A stretch of DNA of 64,000 bases from Halichondria panicea (lineage: Eukaryota > Porifera > Demospongiae > Suberitida > Halichondriidae), in assembly GCF_963675165.1 (NCBI RefSeq), contig NC_087393.1:684502-748501 (forward strand). The letters are read 5' to 3'. Below the pieces are notes generated by a model. The model did no database searches, was not told the origin of the DNA, and saw nothing but the letters and a program-made list of their open reading frames with translations. Shown one piece after another: positions 26,601-35,130 of the stretch. Numbering within the stretch: the first letter of the stretch is position 1; each line of letters begins with the position of its first letter. The position numbers were made by a program, and so were the translations under genes.

Positions 26601-29600
26601 GTTGTGATAATTTGGTTGTGCTTGGTTGAGCTGCCATACGTACGTGTGTGTGTGTCATAATGAATGACCTTTTTTGCTGGTTGTTTTTTTCCGGTTGGTT
26701 GCCCATATTTCCCCTCCTATATCTGAACGCCCACACAGCAGCTGGCCACCTACGTATCGTATACCTTTTCTGCTGCGTCATTAGCACATAGCGTATATAC
26801 CCATGGTCCTAATAGGATTGGTGATGATATAAGTGATTATTAGTGTCAAACATTCTAGCACCTTCTTTGATTTGCAGTTGATTCATTACGTACATAGAAA
26901 TTTGTTTTATGCAGTTAATTGTGTTAATAGAACTGTAAAAGTGAGGAACAGCTATAACTATACTCTAACTATACTGTAACGTACATTATTCATGCTGAAG
27001 ACATAATTTTGCGTTAATTACTAATAAAATAAAATTAGTACCCGTTTATGATAGTGGCATTAAAGTGGCGTTAAATCGCATCATTAACATGGAGCCTGTT
27101 AATTAGCAGTTTAACTTTCAGGTTATCACATGTAGTACATGCGTAACTAACTAACTAGCGAGAGCATGCGCTGGCGGGTGTCATAGCTAGAGATTGATAC
27201 TTACATCATCGGTTGGCTTTCCAGGATTGATAGTAATACGGTATACACAGTGCACATGCAGACTACTGGTACAGCTGCTGAGATGTTTCTGCATGGATTA
27301 ACACACATGTAATAATTATATGCAGACAGTTTATTCATGCAGAAACATCTCATGTGGCTGTACATTTATTAACCCATGCAGCTGTACCAGTAGTCTGCAT
27401 GTGCACCATGTATACCGTATTACTAGAATGTTTTGCTGGTGAAAAACCTTTGCGAATGAGCCAAATCAGCAGAAAATATGACCCTTTGCGATCTAACTAT
27501 TGCGTTCTGGCAAGGATCGTGTGTATTTACTAGTAATAATTTTAGGTTTTGCGGATTTTATTGTTGCAAATTGATCAACCATCGCAAAGTTCGCAAATGT
27601 TTGATGCTCGTCTAGTAATACGGTACATGAGTCCTTACTACTGTCAGCTGTTACGTTGGTACACGCAATTGTTCGTGCATGTGTGGTATAATTAGCGAGG
27701 TGGTCATAACTTGTAATTTTCCCTATTATAACAATGTCTACACCACCTGCTAGGATGTTGTGTACTTCTTCACCCATTTGAAGAAGTTTTTGAATATCTT
27801 TGCCCTATTTGATTAATGCCAGTCTAAATAATATTCCTTTAAGCTGTACTAGGTTTCAATCATAAGACTTGGCTCGATCGCTGAAGCGTTTAGAGGAAAA
27901 AGAATTGACTCTATGTCGGGTTACTTCACCCATTTGAAGAAGTTTTTGAATATCTTTGCCCTATTTGATTAATGCCAGTCTAAATAATATTCCTTTAAGC
28001 TGTACTAGGTTTCAATCATAAGACTTGGCTCGATCGCTGAAGCGTTTAGAGGAAAAAGAATTGACTCTATGTCGGGTTACTTCACCCATTTGAAGAAGTT
28101 TTTGAATATCTTTGCCCTATTTGATTAATGCCAGTCTAAATAATATTCCTTTAAGCTGTACTAGGTTTCAATCATAAGACTTGGCTCGATCGCTGAAGCG
28201 TTTAGAGGAAAAAGAATTGACTCTATGTTGCAGGGCCGGGTTACTCCAAGTTTACCATCACGTGACAGGGACCATCCTAGTAATTGCTGGTCAACTATTC
28301 TTCCTTACATAGACATTATAGTATCTGTGTTTGTTTTTGTTTATTTCATTGCCAAGTTTAAGTTTCCTGTCAGTTTGTATACATGCTAGTCCTTCTTGCT
28401 TCCTCTTCAGTGTCATATGGATGTGGGTTTTCTTGAAGTTGTTTGTTTTGAGTCCTAAGTTGGCTTCACTCCTATTTTAGTACTACTGTCTGACTGTAAC
28501 TATAGGTATTCACATTATGTGGTACATACGTAGTGTGTTTGTGTTCAAACGGAGTAAATTGATACAGTCTAGTCTCCTGTGACGTAGGTACTATAGATAT
28601 ATCATGCATGCACGCACACCAATTTAGGTAAGATTTTTATTATTAATAATATAAGATGTAGAGTGTTGTTGGTATTTAGCCTCCTGTTTTCAAGGGCCCA
28701 GGTATATCCTATATGTACATGTATACACATGTGCTGCTGAAATTCACTAGCCATTATTTGAATCTGAAGGATACCTTCTCCTCTTTCTTGTAAATCCGGT
28801 ATATCTCAGTGTACGTGTATATACCGTATAGCAGATAATTTCATTGCTGCAAATTTTCATATACCCATTTTAACGATGGTGAATAATTTCGCAGTTTTGA
28901 CGAATTTTCGGATGATACTCTACAATATGAAAAATAACCCGCTATACAGTGGTAGCTATATACATAAATTATGAGCCTTTATCCATTGTTCGATCTTTGT
29001 GACGCCCACTATAGGAATCAGCGTGTCAATCTCTAAAACTGATGACTCGTTGTAATTGTTAAAATAATTGGAATTAATTTCGTAACAAGTTCTCTATAAT
29101 GGTTCAATATCGTGGGCACATAGTCTCAACTGTAGTGTCTCGATCTCGTGGTATTAGACACACCTTTGAGATAAAGGGCTGTTTAATAAGGATGTATACG
29201 AATTCCTTGTACAAACTAGTCCCCCCTTCCGTTAAGCATTCCAATTTGGGTTTAGAGGGGGTGTGTTTAGGTTGTCCGTGTTTTCTGAATGTGTGCAAAC
29301 AGGTTTGATTGTTTGTTCCTGCATGTTCATCAACAGTGCCAACCACATGTTCAATGTGTCACTGGGGGATTCCCCGCCAACCACATGTGTTCAGTGTCAC
29401 TGGATAGGGGATTCCCCTAATTGTGTCGATGGGTGACTTGTAACCATGCAGCCCCAAGGCAGTATTGTTTTCTAGTTTTTCTAATTAGGGCACTGTTTCT
29501 TTGATAGACCTCTAGTCAGCATGCGTAGCTACATGCATACACAGTGGCGTAGGAAACAACTTCTCAATGGGGGTTTCTAGTTTTTTGAATGGACAAAAAA

Positions 29601-30515
29601 GTACAGTTCTACAAAGTGCAGCTTGATAAGTCATCTCTACTTAATAGCCTAGAAAGAGGGGGGGGGGCTCCAGCCCCTGGAGCCCTCTCCCCTTCCTACG
29701 CCACTGAATTGCATACATACATACATACGCGAGGTCCTAACCACCCTGTACGTTACACACACACACACACACACACACAGTCCCCCTTATCGTGCAGAAC
29801 CTTCCCGCTGTCTACATTGAGAAGTTACTCGTCTTCCTGGCACAGCGACTGGACTCTTCACCACATCTCCAGTTCTATCTCACCTGGTGCGTGGAGTTGC
29901 TCACTGCACACTGCAGCCGACTGAAGGAGAGCTCTTCCTCGCTCATGGCTCCAATCAGAGACCTGCAGAAGAGCATCACACAGAAGAAAGCTGATCTGGG
30001 CAAAATGTAAGTACAATAAACATTTTTATTGCTGAGTCATTCCTTCAGGCTGTTAACTGTTCTGGAATGTGCATTTAAATGTGTGTAAATTCATTGCATA
30101 ATATTATCGTTAGGATTACTGTAAAACCGTATAGCGGGTGATTTTCGTGTGGTAAAAAGTGTGTTCAACTCGAAAACGGTGATTTTCGTGAGTAAAACAA
30201 TTTCTATTGCTGCACTGCATTGCATGCGTTCCGGTAAGCCATGACTACGTTTTCGTGGAGGTCAGCTTGCCCACGAAAATAACGAATATTTTACCCCACG
30301 GAAATTTGTAGCTAATTTTCATTGCATTGCATGGTGCATGCATGAGTCAATATACGTGTACCACACGCAGGTGGTAAAAATAAGATATGTTGATGATTAA
30401 TTTGATTCTCCTTATTTGCAGTTGTACGTCGAACGAGTACATGCTCCAGTACTTGCTGACTAGAGGCGCCAATGTATCAGACAGTACACAAACAGACATT
30501 GCCGTGCCTACATAG
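11928..30515 (+). CDS. PWP2: Periodic tryptophan protein 2 (UTP1), UTP-B small-subunit processome
   Basis: A nucleolar tandem WD40 scaffold of the UTP-B complex, needed for 18S rRNA processing. Nineteen exons: 11928-11951, 12020-12132, 12346-12440, 12666-12765, 13040-13183, 13394-13529, 13772-14067, 14442-14579, 14988-15195, 15541-15689, 15994-16141, 16278-16428, 16712-16892, 17219-17366, 17555-17660, 17916-17981, 18260-18478, 29781-30006 and 30422-30515. They give 913 residues in frame, against 919 in human. Diagnostic matches include DGNSVLSPVGN, LLVWEWQSE, YRNFRTF, FVWSMQTGRLLDV and SIEGRHDL. An acidic insert (about residues 220-290) sits between the two propellers as in the family. The C-terminal helical UTP12-type domain (LPAVYIEKLLVFLA) is coded by the last two exons, after an 11.3-kb intron. 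Confidence 0.95.
14160..14430 (+). repeat. Direct duplication in a PWP2 intron
   Basis: Two related copies of about 150 bp share AGAGAATTCTCTTAT and CTCCTGCTTTATGTCAGACC, starting near 14165 and 14320. The second copy runs up to the acceptor region of the exon at 14442. Confidence 0.7.
14749..14850 (-). repeat. Dispersed ~100-bp repeat, copy 2
   Basis: Reverse-complement partner of 8183-8284, located in a PWP2 intron. Confidence 0.75.
19041..19210. mobile_element. MITE, TACCGTATAGCGGGT family, copy 1
   Basis: The right end AATAACCCGCTATACAGTA is the inverse of a TACTGTATAGCGGGTTATT-type left end, here diverged. The words TTCGTATGATGCTCTACAATA are shared with 28821-28950. It has no coding content. 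Confidence 0.7.
21776..21948 (+). repeat. GT/GGGT simple repeat
   Basis: An almost pure alternating GT tract of about 170 bp is interrupted by GGGT units and ends in GTGC/GCGT repeats. Open frames across it on both strands are Cys/Val or His/Thr low-complexity artefacts. Confidence 0.95.
23597..23622 (+). repeat. GT microsatellite
   Basis: An uninterrupted (GT)n tract inside the giant PWP2 intron. Confidence 0.9.
23821..23859. other. Perfect 17-bp hairpin
   Basis: The arms CAGTAATTGCACGTCGT and its exact reverse complement are separated by a 5-nt loop, CATTA. It lies in the giant PWP2 intron in otherwise unique sequence. It could be a transposon end pair, a structured RNA or a regulatory palindrome. 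Confidence 0.8.
26363..26417. promoter_or_regulatory. Two GTCACGTGAC palindromes
   Basis: Perfect 10-bp palindromes lie at 26363-26372 and 26408-26417, 45 bp apart start to start. GTCACGTGAC is the consensus bound by bHLH-Zip factors of the MiT/TFE and USF type. A third CACGTG follows at 28259. Use as an intronic enhancer or internal promoter is inference. Confidence 0.5.
27231..27425. other. 195-bp foldback hairpin
   Basis: Outer arms 27231-27250 and 27406-27425 pair imperfectly. Arms 27251-27278 and 27378-27405 are a perfect 28-bp inverted repeat. Arms 27280-27295 and 27336-27351 are a perfect 16-bp inverted repeat. The loop is 40 nt, with a 26-nt bulge on the 3' side. The outermost arms resemble the ends of the adjoining MITE at 27413. 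It could be a foldback transposon or a long precursor of small RNAs. Confidence 0.75.
27413..27625. mobile_element. MITE, TACCGTATTACTAGAATG family, copy 3
   Basis: The left end TACCGTATTACTAGAATG and right end CTAGTAATACGGTA form the inverted repeat. The interior aligns with copy 1 at 2179-2381 in reverse. Its left edge overlaps the foldback ending at 27425. Confidence 0.8.
27771..28238 (+). repeat. Exact 156-bp tandem triplication
   Basis: Three head-to-tail units start at 27771, 27927 and 28083, spaced exactly 156 bp. They appear identical except at the edge of the last unit, where TCGGGTTAC is replaced by TTGCAGGGCC. I recognise no tRNA, 5S or spliceosomal RNA motif in the unit. The identity suggests a very recent event, or an assembly artefact. 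Confidence 0.92.
28821..28950. mobile_element. MITE, TACCGTATAGCGGGT family, copy 2
   Basis: The left end ATACCGTATAGCAGATAATTT and right end AAATAACCCGCTATACAGT are inverted relatives. It shares internal words with 19041-19210. It lies in the giant PWP2 intron. Confidence 0.7.
29542..29706. mobile_element. hAT-like MITE with CAGTGGCGTAGGA ends
   Basis: Terminal inverted repeats CAGTGGCGTAGGA and TCCTACGCCACTG are perfect over 13 bp. The interior has a G run facing a C-rich stretch. It ends 74 bp before the PWP2 exon at 29781. No certain target duplication is visible. Confidence 0.75.
29756..29780 (+). repeat. CA tract abutting the PWP2 exon-18 acceptor
   Basis: A (CA)n tract ends in the CAG acceptor of the exon at 29781, replacing a normal pyrimidine tract at the end of the 11.3-kb intron. 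Confidence 0.85.
30126..30310. mobile_element. MITE-like element, TACCGTATAGCGGGT family, diverged copy
   Basis: The left end ACCGTATAGCGGGTGATTTTC matches the family at 19041 and 28821. Further right, GCCCACGAAAATAACGA is complementary in style. The right boundary is uncertain. It sits in the last PWP2 intron. Confidence 0.5.
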
Positions 30516-30866
30516 CGACTGTTTGTATTTATTGTTTGTGCAAAATTAATGTACGTACGTCTTTTTCTGTAACCGCTTACTGGCATTGTATATTTTAAAG
30601 ACTGGCTTTGTTGTGTATGGGGGTGAGTTATGAAATCGGAAATTGCATGATGATATGATGATGTCAAGTAAGAATTCCCCTAATATTCTCTACATGTACA
30701 TGTATAGATAGCTAGATACAGCCTACATGAATTGACATCAAACGAATGTCATGGAAACAGGAAGTAAAGTGAGCTTCACATAAATACCTGGCATTAGAAC
30801 GAAAGTCAGTACAACTATTTATCACATCTATCTAAATAAACTTGGCTATCTGACCACAGCCCAAAG

Positions 30867-32514
30867 ATGAGAATCACTCCAGCATACGTGAACCACAAGA
30901 AGCCCACGCAACAGTCCTTCACAAGCTCTAAGATGTCTTCTCTCTGCATCTTTATGGTGCTACTCTCTGCAAGTCTACCTCAGCTGTCTGCAGCTAATGC
31001 CAACAGAGTTCGCTATGATACTCTCGGAACAAAGAGCTATACTGGTCGTGACTGCACTGAGGAGTGGTGTGGAGAGCAATGGTAAGTTCAAAATATCAAC
31101 TAACTTTATAGCTAAATCTCAATCTCTCAGCTGTTCCATTGTGTATTCAATTAGGTGTCATTGATGCACTATTTTAGTATGCTTAGTTTAGTAAGCTGAT
31201 ATGTGCAGTGTATCTATAGATATCCATCCAGGCACAGGCATGTACGTAGTTACTGGAATTTAGAGTAAAGCTTTGAGGTTGAGTGCTTTTTACGATATTA
31301 TATTTCATCTCTGACTTGGCTTCCCAGCTAACTGGCTGGCTCACTCACCAGGGAGGTCATAGCAAATTCCAATATTCATCGATATATACTATTTAGATAT
31401 GCCTAATTTACCTGTCAGCATTCTTAGACCTTGTTGATCCACGATCGACCCAACTGAATATGTACACTGTTTTCATATCAAAGTATGCACCCTGCTCTGT
31501 ATAAAATACTACATTTACTATGTGTTGTATTTTTCTCTTGTAGGAAGTCCAACAGAATACTCTACTACAATCTGACGCTGAACTCCACCCTTGTTGTGGA
31601 GAACCGAACTGACATATCCACCCATCATATGTGTGAGAATGGAGTGACACTTAGCAGTGACTGGTGAGAATGATTATCATATCCTAGCTATAATTATATT
31701 ATTATTATTTTACTACCAGATAAAAATTAACATGTGATATGTTAATTAATGTTGACTAAATTTCTTCTCTCTTCACAGCAAACAGACCGAGTCAGTAGAG
31801 ACCACAGAGCTAACTTCAGTTCGCAAGGTTTCCCTTCACAGGACTTCAGAAGACCCCATCAAAATCGTCACTGATTCCCCAGAACTGGACCATCACTATC
31901 TCTTGTCAGATAATATGGAACTTGCAAAAGGAGGACCAACACTAATCTCTGATCTCTACCCAGCAAACCAGACCAAAATCTGGCAAGTCAAAATCCCCAA
32001 GAAGTGCAAAATGTTCGTGTCCTTCCTTCATTTCAATATCGAAAGCTCGGATAAGTGTGAGCACGATTACTTCAGTGTGCAGACGAGCAAAGACCCCAAC
32101 GAGGTTGTTGTATTCTGCAACAGTTTGCAAAACATTGACATCCGATACAGAAGAAGAGTCCAGTTCACTCTACACTCAGATCATGCCAGTAATAACGGAC
32201 AACTCGCTGCCTCGGTATGTCTGAGCAAAATGGACTCCGAGAAGACAAAATGCGATTGTTTTGAGTCAACAAGACGGAAAAGATCAGCTCAAAAATGTAA
32301 GCAATCAATCATTATGTCTATACTTTTATCCCCACTAGATCTACATAGTGTGTATTAATTGCCCTCGTTAGTTCTCTCTTGTGCTGTATTTCACACTTTA
32401 TACTTCCTTTTTTCCCTCCTTACAGTGTCTGCTGATAATGACAGACAACTGACTATGGACAGAAGACTAGAAGCTTTGGAGAGACTCCGAAACAGAAGAA
32501 TCAACTCCTCCTAG
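30867..32514 (+). CDS. Secreted CUB-like protein with furin site
   Basis: Not assigned to a named family. Four exons (30867-31081, 31544-31663, 31779-32296, 32426-32514) give 313 residues. A second in-frame ATG at 30933 gives 291 residues and places a hydrophobic signal peptide (LCIFMVLLSASLPQLSA) at the very N-terminus, so 30933 is probably the true start. Nearly all the product is extracellular. Several N-glycosylation sequons and paired cysteines are present. The region from about LISDLYPANQTKIWQV to AASVCL has the spacing and DYFSV strand of a CUB domain, though weak. It is followed by CDCFESTRRKRSAQK, a furin consensus (RRKR then Ser) that would release a 33-residue basic C-terminal peptide rich in Arg and Leu. 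The gene is 350 bp downstream of PWP2 on the same strand. Confidence 0.75.
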
Positions 32515-34645
32515 CTCTTGAGCTTATGGAGAAATGTAATTCAACCAACTTCTATTTAGGTAAAAAAACTATTCGTGTCTCATTGTTTCTTAGGGATGAT
32601 TAAAAGAGCAGTTTTATCACAGTCAAAACAGAGTATAATATATATATATATCAATCCCAACATCTTTTTAATTTCAATCAGTATTATACCCTATCATTCT
32701 TTCTCAGTGTTTGCTTACAATCAATAAGCATCACTTCGTCTCGTTTTGGAAGTGTGAACTTCTATCTCATGTGAGCACTTTGCTCTCTTGTTGTAACTGT
32801 CCTCTGATCACCTCCATTCAAAGCTTATCACTTTGTACACAGTTAATTAGCACCATGTTGCCATACCTAGTATGGGTTATGATTGGCTTATACCTCTATA
32901 CATGTCATCAGCTCAAGATACTGTCTTGTAAATCATGTGTTTGCAGTTTTATCATTACACCGATTATTGTTTTAATTCTTCTTGTGACTTGTTATGTTTA
33001 TATTTATGGTGCTGAGCGCCTATTTTGAAAATGATGCACATTGTACAATTTCAAGTTGACCATATCAATTTTCTCAATCTAAAACTACAGTACTTTCTGC
33101 ATTATGTAGTCTAGACTAACAGAAAATTATTAAGGGATTGTGTATACTCAATATACATGAAATTGTAAGGTCATTGTGCCCAATCTTGCTTGTCTCATGA
33201 TTTAATTTCAGCATATAAGTGAAGCAGCACGCATACTAACTGTACATGCATGTATATAATGTATGCATATGCTGCATGTCATTGACTGTATATGTAGCTC
33301 TGCATGATCGGAGAACGTGGGGTTTATGAGACTAATCAATAGCCCAGTAAAGGTTAAAATCGCTCACCCATGAAAATTGGTTTTCAATACCCGCCCCCAC
33401 AAATGTCTATAGCTAAGACAGCACACTACATTCAGCATTCTTCCAAGAAAGTTGGCAGTAAGTAGAAACTACACAACTGTGGAATTAGTAATTATTGGCG
33501 AGTTAATTACGTCAGCATGCAAATAAATTCATAAATTCTAGCACTGCAAACTGTAAAGTCAACAATTGTCTCACTATACTGCATTGTAAAATGGTAGGAA
33601 TTTAGTTAATTAGACGAACTTTTCTATAAGTTTAGTCCCCCATGGTTTTTTGAAGGACATGGCTAGGGTGTGTGTTCACTACACACAATGGCAACCATTA
33701 TTTGAGCTCATTATTTGTTGAATGCATAATTGTGGACTAGGACATAATAATTTTATTCTGGCTATCAAAACAATGGAGATCAGGGTTTAAAATATCAAGC
33801 ATGCAAAACACATGTAGGCCATCACACTGTAAGTACTTAAAGTCATTGACTTCGCTTAATGAATTCATATGTGGGCAATTGGCAATTCAATTAGCTATAT
33901 AACTAAACCAGCCTCTGCACGCTGTGGGATTTTGTAGTATCAAAACATAATAATAATAGCATTACTTACATATTGCTCTAAAATAAATGGGCTTTTTCCT
34001 GCAGGTGGCTGAAATTGCTGTACATACACGTTTTGTGACCATAATTAGTTGCCTGGGTCCTCAGCTGACAGGCTTAGGTGTGGTGAAAACACTGCTTAGG
34101 ACTAATTAAGTGTTTAAATGATCCTATAGCAAACATCACGAACTACAGCATGCTTAAGCTTATGACGTACACCAGTATAATAAACCCAACTAACTCCCTG
34201 GGACTTCTTCGAGCTGTGCAGTGTAAACTAGCTACCAAATACAAACGAATATTTCACTCAGACACTCACATGCATTGGTGGTGTTGCTGAAGGCGCTAAA
34301 ACAAAGCTACGTAGCAGAGATTTTAATTACAATGTTGATTGACCACTTTTACATGCAGGAACCTTAAAAGGGCATATACTGTTACGTTCATCAATACACC
34401 TAGCTACCAATACGATACCCTCAGGCACTTTTAAAACACATTTGTACACACCACATGTTCAGGAGATCAAACAAAACTTATAACAGATTTCACAATGTTT
34501 GAGTAGACTGAGCATGAGGTCAACTGGCATAGAGGCTAGTGACAATATGAACCGACTTTGATTATGGAGGTGATCTATTTAACAACAAGGTGGCGTAAGA
34601 CATTGTACAAATGTGCTGAGTTCCGATTAATTAACAGACAAGTTG
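32515..34645. other. Gene-poor intergenic gap
   Basis: About 2.1 kb separates the convergent CUB-like gene and MED11. It is AT-rich, with a short TATATA run near 32640 and no convincing gene. A Cys/Leu-rich open frame at 32711-33028 lacks splice or family support. Confidence 0.6.
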
Positions 34646-35099
34646 TTACGATGAGTTGTGAATAGCGTTGTTCATGTGAGGACCATCTGACGTTAAGAGC
34701 TGCTCTCTCACTAGACTACCCTCAATACACACCAGCTCATAGTCCTGAGGGGGAGGGGTGGGTGGAAGTCATTAACAAGAAAATGAATTACAAAACTAGC
34801 GAAGTGTGAGTGGGTGTGTGTGTGGGGTGGGGGGAAAAACATTCTCACTATACTACCATATATAGGCTTTGTATTTTAAGGTTCAATTAGTATTGTACAC
34901 GTAGGAGGTGTAATCATAATGCATAGAGGCTTCACCTTCTCTGCTCCGTATGCTGATCCCTCATGAGGGTGGTGGGTGGAGACTCGTGTGAGGTAAGAGA
35001 TCTGCTCTGATAGCCCACCCTCTATGGCCTGTAGAGATGACAAGAACAAAATTACTTTAACAGTTAGCAGTTAGCCTTGTGACCAGCTGCTGTGATTGT

Positions 35100-35130
<31 letters not shown>

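Larger units (their letters stand above)
18479..29780 (+). other. Giant 11.3-kb PWP2 intron
   Basis: The flanking exons join in phase 1 to read IPVRDVPLIVQNLP, as expected from other PWP2 proteins, so this whole interval is one intron. The other PWP2 introns are about 70-510 bp. Inside I find MITEs, a GT/GGGT tract, a 17-bp-stem hairpin, a 195-bp foldback, an exact 156-bp triplication and two GTCACGTGAC palindromes. I see no open reading frame in it that looks like a protein. Confidence 0.85.

Noticed and set aside
27493-27777. 94-residue minus frame with MGEEVHNILAGG
   Set aside because: It spans a MITE end and the start of the 156-bp repeat. No similarity is recognised.
18479-29780. Search for retrovirus-like or other virus-derived elements in the large introns
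   Set aside because: No long terminal repeats, polymerase, integrase or capsid-like frames were recognised. Only short non-autonomous DNA elements are present.
32711-33028. 105-residue Leu/Cys-rich frame
   Set aside because: It lies just after the CUB-like gene in AT-rich DNA, with no splice partners or family similarity. Probably 3' UTR or chance.
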